DNA from: UBA1081 sp964443825 | GTDB taxonomy: Bacteria > Bacillota > Clostridia > Oscillospirales > Acutalibacteraceae | Direction: 5' to 3' | Length of the DNA: 19,117 nt | Assembly (NCBI GenBank): GCA_964443825.1 | Contig: CAYUEV010000031.1 | Span: forward strand, 1 to 19,117 | In this document: positions 7,720 through 14,223 of the stretch, one piece after another | Numbering within the stretch: position 1 is the stretch's first letter | Layout of the letters: each line of letters opens with the position of its first letter | Translations under genes and position numbers: made by a program | The notes under the pieces: generated by a model | Database searches by the model: none | What the model was told of the DNA's origin: nothing | What the model saw: the letters and a program-made list of their open reading frames with translations, nothing else

Positions 7720-8127
7720 TTAGACGCACATTGAAAAAAGTTCTTTTAGTCGTTCGTATTGACCGTTTATATATAGCCAGCCGAAAAGAGTTTCCAGCGC
7801 GGTGGCTAAATGATACTCGGCTTTTGTTTTGTTTTTAGGGGTGTGAGACGTGTGAAAATTCCTGCCTCTTAAGAAAACGGTTTTTTCGCTTTCGGTAAGA
7901 CGGGGGAAAATTTTATCGGCGGCTTTAGACTGGTAAGACGCGTTTACAATCTCGACGCTCTTTTGGTGAAGGTCGCAGGATTTTCCGCCGTAAAGAGAGA
8001 CGATATATTCTCTGGTCATAAGGGAGTAAACGCCGTCGCCTAAAAACGCCAAAGAGGAAGTTGAAAGTTCTTTCGGCCTTTTAAACAGTCTTAATCTATC
8101 GATATTAAATTTAAATTTAGAACGCAT
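7720..8127 (-). CDS. mrnC: Mini-ribonuclease III (MrnC), 23S rRNA maturation
   Basis: Mini-III is an RNase III catalytic domain without a double-stranded RNA-binding domain; in Bacillus it trims both ends of 23S rRNA precursors. The 135-residue protein contains LAFLGDGVYSLMTREYIV with the metal-binding Asp31, the central SHTPKNKTKAEYHLATALE block and the second acidic residue Glu112 in ATALETLFGWLY. The canonical motif has Glu four residues after the Asp (GDxxYE); here that position is Ser35, with a Glu five residues later, which is a mild deviation. The ATG at 8127 begins one base after the obg stop and is preferred to an in-frame TTG at 8151 that would overlap obg. Usually mrnC follows cysS in Firmicutes, so this placement behind obg is less common. 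Confidence 0.93.
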   Translation of the reverse strand: MRSKFKFNIDRLRLFKRPKELSTSSLAFLGDGVYSLMTREYIVSLYGGKSCDLHQKSVEIVNASYQSKAADKIFPRLTESEKTVFLRGRNFHTSHTPKNKTKAEYHLATALETLFGWLYINGQYERLKELFSMCV

Positions 8128-8128
8128 A

Positions 8129-9400
8129 TTACGGGACGTATGTAAACTCAAAATCGTAAATATTGACGGAGTCGCCTTCTTTAACGCCCTGCCGCCTTAA
8201 TTCTTCTAAAATTCCGCTTTTATCGAGGACTTTTTGGAAATAAGCGAGGGACTCGTAATCGTCGGGGGCTGTTTTGTTAAGTATTTTAAGAAGCCACTGA
8301 GCCTCGATATTGTACGCGTCGCCCGATTTTGTAACGGTAAAGCCGGGAGATTTCTTTTTTTCGATCATCTCCAATGGGACGCTCTCGGGCTCGTAAATTT
8401 TGATAGGAGGAAGCGTGGAAAGCGTCTTGGCGGTTTCGTTAATCAGTTCTTTCGTTCCTTCTTTGATGGGGGCGCATATTTCAAAGTATTTTAAGCCTTT
8501 TTTCTTTATGTAAGTTTTAAATTTTTCTCTGTCCCGGTCGCTCGCCAGGTCGATTTTGTTGCCGGCGACTATTTGAGGTCTCTTAAGCAGGTCTTCATCC
8601 CATATGGAAAGCTCTTTGTTTACGGTCTCAAAGTCGTCTATCGGATTCCTGCCCTCGCAGCCGGATACGTCGACAATGTGAATAAACATGCGGCACCTTT
8701 CGACGTGTCTTAAAAACTCGTGTCCTAAACCCGCGCCCTCTCCCGCGCCCTCTATAAGTCCGGGGACGTCCGCCATAACGAAAGAGCTTTCAGAACCTAA
8801 TCTCACGACGCCTAAAACGGGGGTTATCGTGGTAAAGTGGTAATCGGCTATAACGGGTTTCGCCTCGCTTACGACCGATATTAAACTCGACTTCCCGACG
8901 TTCGGAAAACCAATTAGCCCTACGTCCGCTAAAAGTTTAAGCTCAAGGGTAATATCCCATTCTTCGCCGGGAACGCCGTCTTTCGCGAACCTTGGAGCCT
9001 GCCTTGTGGGCGACGCGAAACGGGCGTTTCCGAAACCGCCCTTGCCGCCCTTAGCGCCCGTAAAAGTCTCGTCACGCGACATATCGGCTAAAATCACGCC
9101 GCTTTCGGTTTCTTTTATAAGCGTGCCTTTTGGGACGAGAATTATGAGATCGTGACCCTTTTTGCCGTTTTTGCGCGATCCGCCGCCGTCTTTGCCGTTC
9201 TCCGCCTCGTATTTTCTTTTGTAGCGGAAATCAGATAAAGTGGAAAGACCGGCGTCGACTTTAAATATTATATCCCCGCCGCGCCCGCCGTCGCCGCCGT
9301 CGGGTCCTCCCGACGCCACATACTTTTCGCGGTGAAACGCGACGGCTCCGTTTCCGCCGTCGCCTGCTTTTATTTTTATTTTCGCGGTATCGACGAACAT
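8129..9400 (-). CDS. obg: Obg/CgtA GTPase, 50S ribosome assembly and stress response
   Basis: Obg is an essential GTPase that binds the maturing 50S subunit and responds to (p)ppGpp. The 423-residue product has all three modules: the glycine-rich Obg fold (about 1-158, GDGGNGAVAFHREKY and repeated GG-turns), the G domain (about 160-330, GFPNVGKSS, FTTITP, DVPGLIEGA, NKIDL) and the C-terminal OCT domain ending YDFEFTYVP. The ATG at 9400 has GGAAGG eight bases upstream; a TTG two codons earlier is too close to that site. The OCT extension makes this the Firmicute form. rpmA and rplU, its usual partners, are not adjacent. It starts 15 bases after the tmk stop. Confidence 0.98.
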   Translation of the reverse strand: MFVDTAKIKIKAGDGGNGAVAFHREKYVASGGPDGGDGGRGGDIIFKVDAGLSTLSDFRYKRKYEAENGKDGGGSRKNGKKGHDLIILVPKGTLIKETESGVILADMSRDETFTGAKGGKGGFGNARFASPTRQAPRFAKDGVPGEEWDITLELKLLADVGLIGFPNVGKSSLISVVSEAKPVIADYHFTTITPVLGVVRLGSESSFVMADVPGLIEGAGEGAGLGHEFLRHVERCRMFIHIVDVSGCEGRNPIDDFETVNKELSIWDEDLLKRPQIVAGNKIDLASDRDREKFKTYIKKKGLKYFEICAPIKEGTKELINETAKTLSTLPPIKIYEPESVPLEMIEKKKSPGFTVTKSGDAYNIEAQWLLKILNKTAPDDYESLAYFQKVLDKSGILEELRRQGVKEGDSVNIYDFEFTYVP

Positions 9401-9415
9401 TTGCAAAACCTTCCG

Positions 9416-10039
9416 TTAAAGAACTGAGTTTACTTTTTTTTCTATTTCCAAAGATACGCGCTCTATTGAGTTCTCCGCGTCGACAAAAGCTATATTTTCA
9501 CTGTTTTTTAAAATAGAAAAAACTTCCATAAAACGCTCTCTTATATTTTTAAGGTATGATAAGTTTTCGTAAATTTCTATTTCGGCGGGGGTTCTCGATT
9601 TGTTTATCCTCTCGAGGCTGATTACGGGGTCGAGATCGAGAAAAACGCAGACGTCGGGCTTTTTGATGTCGGGGCAGCCTAAATTAAGGTTCATAAGCCA
9701 ACTAAGACCGACGTCCACGCCTTGATAAGCGAAAGTGGAATAGTAGTACCTGTCGAGAATAAGAATGTCGCCGTTATCTATATGGTCGAAAATCCCGCCC
9801 GGTTTTTTGTTGTGGTCTATTCTGTCCAACGTAAATAAAAGGGAGAGAGCGGATTTTTGAGCGCTTTCTTTGCCTGAAAGAATCGAGCGGCACATTTTCC
9901 CGTACTCGCCGGTCGTGGGTTCGGCCTCTAAAAAAACGTCATACCCTTTTTGCTTTAAGGAGTTGTAAAGAATTTTCGACTGAGTGGTTTTCCCGCAGCC
10001 GTCGAGCCCTTCTATTACTATAAGTTTCCCGGAGGACAT
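9416..10039 (-). CDS. tmk: Thymidylate kinase (dTMP kinase)
   Basis: The enzyme phosphorylates dTMP to dTDP with ATP, supplying dTTP for replication. The 207-residue length is standard. The P-loop GLDGCGKTT lies at 11-19, the DR-Y motif at DRYYYSTFAYQG (96-107) provides the conserved Arg and the SxxAYQ thymidine-binding stretch, and the lid region is near RINKSRTPAEIEIYE (144-158). The start at ATG 10039 is three bases after the rsmA stop; GAGG within the end of rsmA is a likely ribosome site. Its operon partner dut removes dUTP and makes the dUMP from which dTMP is formed, so two successive stages of thymidine nucleotide supply share this transcript. Confidence 0.97.
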   Translation of the reverse strand: MSSGKLIVIEGLDGCGKTTQSKILYNSLKQKGYDVFLEAEPTTGEYGKMCRSILSGKESAQKSALSLLFTLDRIDHNKKPGGIFDHIDNGDILILDRYYYSTFAYQGVDVGLSWLMNLNLGCPDIKKPDVCVFLDLDPVISLERINKSRTPAEIEIYENLSYLKNIRERFMEVFSILKNSENIAFVDAENSIERVSLEIEKKVNSVL

Positions 10040-10042
10040 ATT

Positions 10043-10906
10043 CTACCTCGCTTTTAAAAGCTCTTCGCTTAAATTGTAAAAATCTTTCATGGTAAGATTC
10101 TCGGCTCTTAAATTTTCGTCTATATTAGCGCGGGCGATAGCTTTCCCCGCCTCTTCCCCGGAAATGCCAAAATACCTGGAAACGCTGTTTTTAAGGGTCT
10201 TTCTGCGAAGGGAAAAAGCCGCCTTTATTGTTTTAAAGAAAAATTCCTTATTGGTGGGAACGTATTCTTTTTGTTTTCTTAAGGTAAGTTTTATAACCTC
10301 GCCGTCAACTTTAGGGGAAGGAAAAAAACTCTCCTTGGGAACAAAGAAAAGCTCTTCCCGCAAACAGTAGTAATCAACCGAAACGGTTACGGCGCCCGAT
10401 TTTCTCGTCCCTAATTTAGCCGCTAATCTCTCGCCCGTTTCTTTTTGAACCATTAGCGTTAAGGATTCGATAGGATACTCCCCTTCCAAAAGCGCCATAA
10501 TAACGGGAGTGGTTATGTAATAAGGAAGATTCGCTATAACGAAAATATTTTCGCAATCCGGGAAATACTCCAAAAATAACTTGTTAAGGTCGGCTTTTAA
10601 TATATCTTCGTTTATTACGGTAATATTATTAAATTCCGAAAGAGTTTCGCTTAAAAGAGGGATAAGTCTTTTATCGAGTTCAAACGATACGACTTTTTTA
10701 GCGGTTTTCGCGATTTCGCTCGTCAATACGCCGATACCGGCACCAATTTCGAGAACCCCGGATGTTTCGTCCGCTCCCGATAGTTTAACCATCCCGGGGC
10801 AAACCAAGGGGTCTATTATAAAGTTCTGGCCTAATGAGCTTGAAAACGAAAAACCGTATTTTCTAAGGAGCGATTTTATTGTTTTTGTATCGGTAAGATC
10901 ATACAT
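10043..10906 (-). CDS. rsmA: RsmA/KsgA, 16S rRNA dimethyladenosine transferase
   Basis: RsmA dimethylates the two adjacent adenosines in the 3' terminal helix of 16S rRNA, a late 30S quality-control step. The 287-residue protein shows the family-specific GQNFIIDP (26-33), SAM-binding motif I VLEIGAGIGVLT (51-62), the acidic residue of motif II in FELDKR, the catalytic motif IV NLPYY (126-130) and a C-terminal helical domain with FSLRRKTLKNS. The ATG at 10906 overlaps the stop of the upstream DnaI-like gene by eight bases, a classic coupling arrangement. rnmV, often found before rsmA in Firmicutes, is absent. Confidence 0.97.
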   Translation of the reverse strand: MYDLTDTKTIKSLLRKYGFSFSSSLGQNFIIDPLVCPGMVKLSGADETSGVLEIGAGIGVLTSEIAKTAKKVVSFELDKRLIPLLSETLSEFNNITVINEDILKADLNKLFLEYFPDCENIFVIANLPYYITTPVIMALLEGEYPIESLTLMVQKETGERLAAKLGTRKSGAVTVSVDYYCLREELFFVPKESFFPSPKVDGEVIKLTLRKQKEYVPTNKEFFFKTIKAAFSLRRKTLKNSVSRYFGISGEEAGKAIARANIDENLRAENLTMKDFYNLSEELLKAR

Positions 10907-11873
10907 TTTGGCGCCGCGCTCTCATTTGTCTGATATCGTCGCCCCTGAACTCTAAAATCCTATACTCGCCTATAATCCTTGAAGTAAAGCTTCTGCCGTA
11001 TTTTTCGCTTAAATCGCCTAAACGGAGATTTGTGCTGATTATGGTGGGCAAACCGTCTAAAAGCCTTGTGTTAATTATGTTGTTGATTGAAGCTACCGAA
11101 AAGCCCGTGGAGAACTCCATCCCGAGATCGTCCAAAATGAGCAGGTCGCAGGATAAGAGCGCTTCCAAGGTACGCTTATCTTCGCCGTCTTTTTTAAAGT
11201 GATCTCTTTCAAGGCTTGATAAGAGGTTAGAGACGGTACCGTAGATTACGCCGTAATTTTTTTCTATTACTTCGCCGGCTATAGCCAGAGAGAGGTGAGT
11301 TTTGCCAAGACCCGTTTCGCCGCGCATTAAAACGCTTAAACTTTGAAGATCAAAGTTCTCTGCGTAATTTTCGCAAAACGATAAATTGCGCTTCATAAGC
11401 TCGAAAACGCTGGGGTCGCGGCTGTAGTAATCTAGTTTAAAATCGTTAAAGGAGCAGAGCTTTAAAGGGGATTTTTTTCTAAGATCGCTATAGGACAGGT
11501 TTTTTAAAATTTCCAGGTGACACTTGCAAATTTTCCCGTCTTTAAAGCCCGTGTCGCGACACTCTTCGCAGTAGTAACGAGATTCCAAATAGTCTTCGGG
11601 CTTCCCCGCTTTAATTAAAATCCGTTTAATTTTATCCTGAGCGTCTAAGTTTTTGTCCCGCAGTTTTTTAACGTAATCTCCCGCGCCTTCGGTCATGCCC
11701 ATAACTTTGATAAGGTCGTAAGCGGACTTTCGCATTTTATCTTCTAAAAGGGCGATTTCGGGGTATTCTTTTACTAAAAGATCGCGCCTTTCTTTGGCTT
11801 CTCTTTCGGAGCGGTCTCTTCGTTTTTCCAGTTCTTCGGCGGCTCTTAACAGCAGTTCTTCATTGTAGCTCAT
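10899..11873 (-). CDS. DnaI/DnaC-like AAA+ ATPase, probable replicative helicase loader
   Basis: The 324-residue protein has an N-terminal charged coiled-coil part (about 1-60), a zinc-binding cluster with cysteines 102, 105, 116 and 118 (CEECRDTG then CKC), and a C-terminal AAA+ domain. In that domain are Walker A GETGLGKTH (185-193), Walker B LLILDDLG (244-251), the sensor-1 motif STN (280-282) and an arginine in FTSRIIGE near 299. This layout fits DnaI-type loaders, which place the DnaC/DnaB-type ring helicase on origin DNA. IstB-type transposition helpers share the AAA+ fold, but no transposase is present. The gene directly upstream is a DnaB/DnaD-like primosome protein, matching the dnaB-dnaI pair of Bacillus and supporting the loader role. 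The ATG at 11873 follows GGTGAT; the gap to the previous stop is 21 bases. Confidence 0.9.
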   Translation of the reverse strand: MSYNEELLLRAAEELEKRRDRSEREAKERRDLLVKEYPEIALLEDKMRKSAYDLIKVMGMTEGAGDYVKKLRDKNLDAQDKIKRILIKAGKPEDYLESRYYCEECRDTGFKDGKICKCHLEILKNLSYSDLRKKSPLKLCSFNDFKLDYYSRDPSVFELMKRNLSFCENYAENFDLQSLSVLMRGETGLGKTHLSLAIAGEVIEKNYGVIYGTVSNLLSSLERDHFKKDGEDKRTLEALLSCDLLILDDLGMEFSTGFSVASINNIINTRLLDGLPTIISTNLRLGDLSEKYGRSFTSRIIGEYRILEFRGDDIRQMRARRQNV

Positions 11874-11894
11874 TATATCACCGTAAATAGTCGG

Positions 11895-13174
11895 TTATCT
11901 TTTAGCGCGTTTTGTAACGGAAGGATCCATTTCCATATTGCTTTTTATGGCGAGATCTATATTAAAGGACGACGGATCGCTTCCTTCGGAGGGTTTATTT
12001 TTGTTTTTTGAGGGAGCGTTATTAAAAAGGGTTTTTTCGTAATTCAGGATGGCGTCTAAGGTGTTAAGCTTTAACTCTCGCCACTTTTTAAGGACGCCGT
12101 TCATGTAGCTAAAGCTTATCGAGCCTTTTTTCTCGACTGTTTTTTCGTAAGCGTAACTTATTACGTCCGCGTCGTAACCAAACTCTCCGGCCCAGATTTC
12201 AAGGTATTCGGACTGTTTAGCCGTGGGTTTGGGATTGGGAAGACCGGTTATGTTTTTAATCTCGACCCATAATTCGTTGGCTTTTTCCATATCGGCGATT
12301 TTGAGGTTGGCCTCGTCTAAAGTGGATACGTTCTGTTTAGCCCAAACTTCGCCGACTCTCATAATGTACGCTAAAGACCCGCGCTTGCCGATTTTTTTCG
12401 CGTATTCGCAAAGAGTTATGATAACGTCCGCGGGGAGCGCGTAATGGTCGTAAAGTATTAAAAGGGAACTTTGCGCGTCGTAACCTAACGTTCTGCCGAA
12501 CGACTCCTGCGCCTCGCGAAAAAGATCGCGAACCTCGGAAGATTCGTCAAGCCTTTTCGCGATATCGCTTACAGTGGGCTTGATTATTATGTCTTCGGCG
12601 CGCTTCNNNNNNNNNNNNNNNNNNNNNNNNNNNNNNNNNNNNNNNNNNNNNNNNNNNNNNNNNNNNNNNNNNNNNNNNNNNNNNNNNNNNNNNNNNNNNN
12701 NNNNNNCCTTTTCGCGATATCGCTTACAGTGGGCTTGATTATTATGTCTTCGGCGCGCTTCACGAATTGAGAAGTTTCTTTCGCGGGTTGAGAAGTTTCT
12801 TTTAAATGGGGTTTCTCGTCGGCCTTTGGATTGTTATTGTTTTTAGAATCGTTAATTATAACGACGTAGGGGTCGGGAGCGGCTTTCGCGTCGGCAACGC
12901 CCCCGGCGGGTTCTTCAGAATCGGGAATATCGTCGGGAAAATACTCTATAAGACCCGCCTCGCCCCAGTAGCAAAGAGCGTCTTTTATTTCTAGAGTCGG
13001 AACGCCCGTGCCTTTTTCGATTTTTAATAAGTCGGACGCGTCGTCGTCGGGATAGCGGTAAAGCCATAAAAGGACTTTAAGCTGATTTTTGCCCGCCATT
13101 TTTAAGTACTTGTCTATAACATCGGTCGGCAAGGCGAAAACTGATTTATAGGACTTGGGATTTATTTTGTACAT
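11895..13174 (-). CDS. DnaB/DnaD-like primosome protein with two DnaD C-terminal domains (split by a spurious assembly gap)
   Basis: As printed, the gene is broken by 100 N and a frame change. Removing the N run and one of the two identical 55-base flanks leaves 1125 bases, exactly 375 codons, and a clean 374-residue protein. Residues 1-80 form a winged-helix-like N-terminal domain (ALPTDVIDKYLKMAGKNQLK). A polar Asn/Lys/Pro linker spans about 82-140. Two DnaD-type C-terminal (DDBH2) domains follow at about 160-230 and 250-317. Each has the YxxxIxxxW-type motif: Y218-V222-W226 and Y305-V309-W313. One N-terminal plus two C-terminal domains is the DnaB layout of Bacillus primosomes, rather than DnaD with one. 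The DnaI-like gene 21 bases downstream supports a role in helicase loading. The ATG at 13174 is one base after the dut stop. Confidence 0.9.
12552..12606. repeat. Left copy of the 55-base sequence flanking the N gap
   Basis: These 55 bases are identical, base for base, to positions 12707-12761 on the other side of the N run. The copy runs directly into the Ns. An exact 55-base contig-end overlap is what an unmerged de Bruijn graph junction with k = 55 would leave, so I take this as an assembly duplicate rather than a biological repeat. Confidence 0.95.
12607..12706. other. Run of exactly 100 N: scaffold gap of unknown true length
   Basis: One hundred consecutive N, a conventional placeholder for a join of unknown size. 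Because identical 55-base ends abut it and collapsing them restores an open frame with matching domain content on both sides, the real distance is probably negative: the two contigs overlap and no sequence is missing. Confidence 0.97.
12707..12761. repeat. Right copy of the 55-base sequence flanking the N gap
   Basis: This is the second copy of the 55 bases at 12552-12606, starting immediately after the last N. On the minus strand it encodes KRAEDIIIKPTVSDIAKR, and the reading frame continues correctly only if it is merged with the left copy. Confidence 0.95.
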
Positions 13175-13175
13175 A

Positions 13176-13619
13176 TTATTTTCGCCCGGAGGAGCCGAAA
13201 CCGCCCTCGCCTCTGACTGTGGAATCAAGCTCGGAACATTCTGAAAATTCGACGCCCGCGACCGGCATAACCACAAGTTGAGCGATTCTCTCGCCCGGCT
13301 CTACCGTATAGGGTTCATTGGACCGGTTGACAAGATTCACCGTTATCTCGCCCCTGTAGTCGCTGTCGATAACGCCTACGCAATTTGCGAGAGTCAAACC
13401 GTGTTTTACCGAAAGACCGCTTCTTGAAAAAATAAAAGCCGCGTAATCGCTTGAGGGCAGGGCGATACTCAGCCCCGTTGGGAATTTATAGCGTCCGTTC
13501 GGCTCTAAGGTAACGCTTTCTTTTATAGTGGTGTAAATGTCCGCGCCCGCGCTGCCGTCGGTTGCTTTTTTAGGGAGAATCGCCGATTCGTCGAGTTTTT
13601 TGATTTTGACCGTAATCAT
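13176..13619 (-). CDS. dut: dUTPase (dUTP diphosphatase), trimeric type
   Basis: The enzyme hydrolyses dUTP to dUMP and pyrophosphate, keeping uracil out of DNA and feeding thymidylate synthesis. The 147-residue length and all five trimeric dUTPase motifs are present: ATDGSAGADIY (motif 1, 19-29), FSRSGLSVKHG (2), GVIDSDYRGEI (3, with the catalytic Asp and Tyr), GERIAQLVV (4) and the C-terminal RGEGGFGSSG (5, glycine-rich lid with Phe stacking). The ATG at 13619 directly abuts the zapA stop codon with no spacer, so re-initiation by terminating ribosomes is likely. The next gene starts one base after its stop. Confidence 0.98.
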   Translation of the reverse strand: MITVKIKKLDESAILPKKATDGSAGADIYTTIKESVTLEPNGRYKFPTGLSIALPSSDYAAFIFSRSGLSVKHGLTLANCVGVIDSDYRGEITVNLVNRSNEPYTVEPGERIAQLVVMPVAGVEFSECSELDSTVRGEGGFGSSGRK

Positions 13620-13952
13620 TTAAGGATTTCCGCCTTTTCTAATTTTGATTATTTCGCGCTTTAGCATATCTCTTTCGGACTTGGCCTGAGCCGCGTCCTC
13701 GAGATTTTCTTTAAGCTGCTTTTTAAGGTCCTCAAGCTCTTTAGAGGTTTTTGCAAGGCTGTCGGCGTATTCCAGGAGCGTTATGACCGTCGCCTGAGCG
13801 GACGAAACAAATCTGCCGGAGTTCATGACCTCCGTAATTTTGGAATCTATTTCACGAGAAAGCTTTAAAGCGTAACCCGGCTCGTTATCTGTTAATATAT
13901 TGTAAGGCGTTCCGGCTATATTGATTTTGATTTTTTGCTTTTCCATATCCAT
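13620..13952 (-). CDS. zapA: ZapA-like cell division protein
   Basis: ZapA binds FtsZ and bundles its filaments at the division septum. The small protein (110 residues from this start) has the family pattern: an N-terminal strand-rich head (KIKINIAGTPYNILTDNEP), a helix beginning YALKLSREIDSKITEVM, the conserved VSSAQATVITLLEYADSLAK block, and a C-terminal coiled coil (about 68-105) rich in Glu, Lys and Leu. The ATG at 13952 is preferred, with another ATG two codons later also possible. A TTG at 13970 would add six residues but lies within the short leader. It is the first gene of the eleven-gene operon, 33 bases downstream of a good -10 element. Confidence 0.9.
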   Translation of the reverse strand: MDMEKQKIKINIAGTPYNILTDNEPGYALKLSREIDSKITEVMNSGRFVSSAQATVITLLEYADSLAKTSKELEDLKKQLKENLEDAAQAKSERDMLKREIIKIRKGGNP

Positions 13953-13984
13953 ACACCATTCTTTACGCAATTTTCACATATACC

Positions 13985-14013
13985 ATTATACATTTTTATC
14001 TACTAAACTGCAA
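13985..14013 (-). promoter_or_regulatory. Sigma-A promoter of the zapA...hemW operon
   Basis: On the minus strand, TTGCAG (14013-14008) and a perfect TATAAT (13990-13985) are separated by exactly 17 bases. Transcription should start near 13978, giving a leader of about 25 bases before the zapA ATG. No other clear promoter is seen between the operon genes, so this one may drive all eleven. Confidence 0.75.
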
Positions 14014-14143
14014 GGCAATTTTTGTTTTTTTAAAATTTAAACTTTAAAATTTAAAATTTAACGTTCGTCGGCGATTCACGTAAGCTTATTTATATTTTCA
14101 TACGCCAAATCGAAAGAGCCGCAAAAAAATTTTTTAAATGGCC

Positions 14144-14179
14144 TTTAGCGCTTGACATAAATTTTTAAAGCGCTATAAT
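14144..14179 (+). promoter_or_regulatory. Strong sigma-A promoter of the VWA gene with operator-like inverted repeat
   Basis: A perfect -35 TTGACA (14152-14157) and a perfect -10 TATAAT (14174-14179) are separated by 16 bases. TAGCGCTT (14146-14153) and AAGCGCTA (14168-14175) form an 8-bp inverted repeat, with centres 22 bases or two helical turns apart, overlapping both hexamers. A repressor bound there would block polymerase. The core AGCGCT is itself palindromic, so two chance copies are an alternative. Confidence 0.8.
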
Positions 14180-14223
14180 GAAAGTAGTTTTTTGCGACAT
14201 TTTTTGAAAGGAGATACATTCGT

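Noticed and set aside
10899..11873. IstB-type transposition helper ATPase
   Set aside because: The AAA+ domain is similar, but there is no transposase or inverted repeat nearby, there is an N-terminal zinc cluster, and the gene is embedded in a housekeeping operon next to a DnaB/DnaD-like gene.
12552..12761. The 55-base direct repeat as a transposon target duplication or att site
   Set aside because: No mobile-element gene is present, the copies touch the Ns exactly, and merging them restores a protein frame. Contig-end overlap explains it better.
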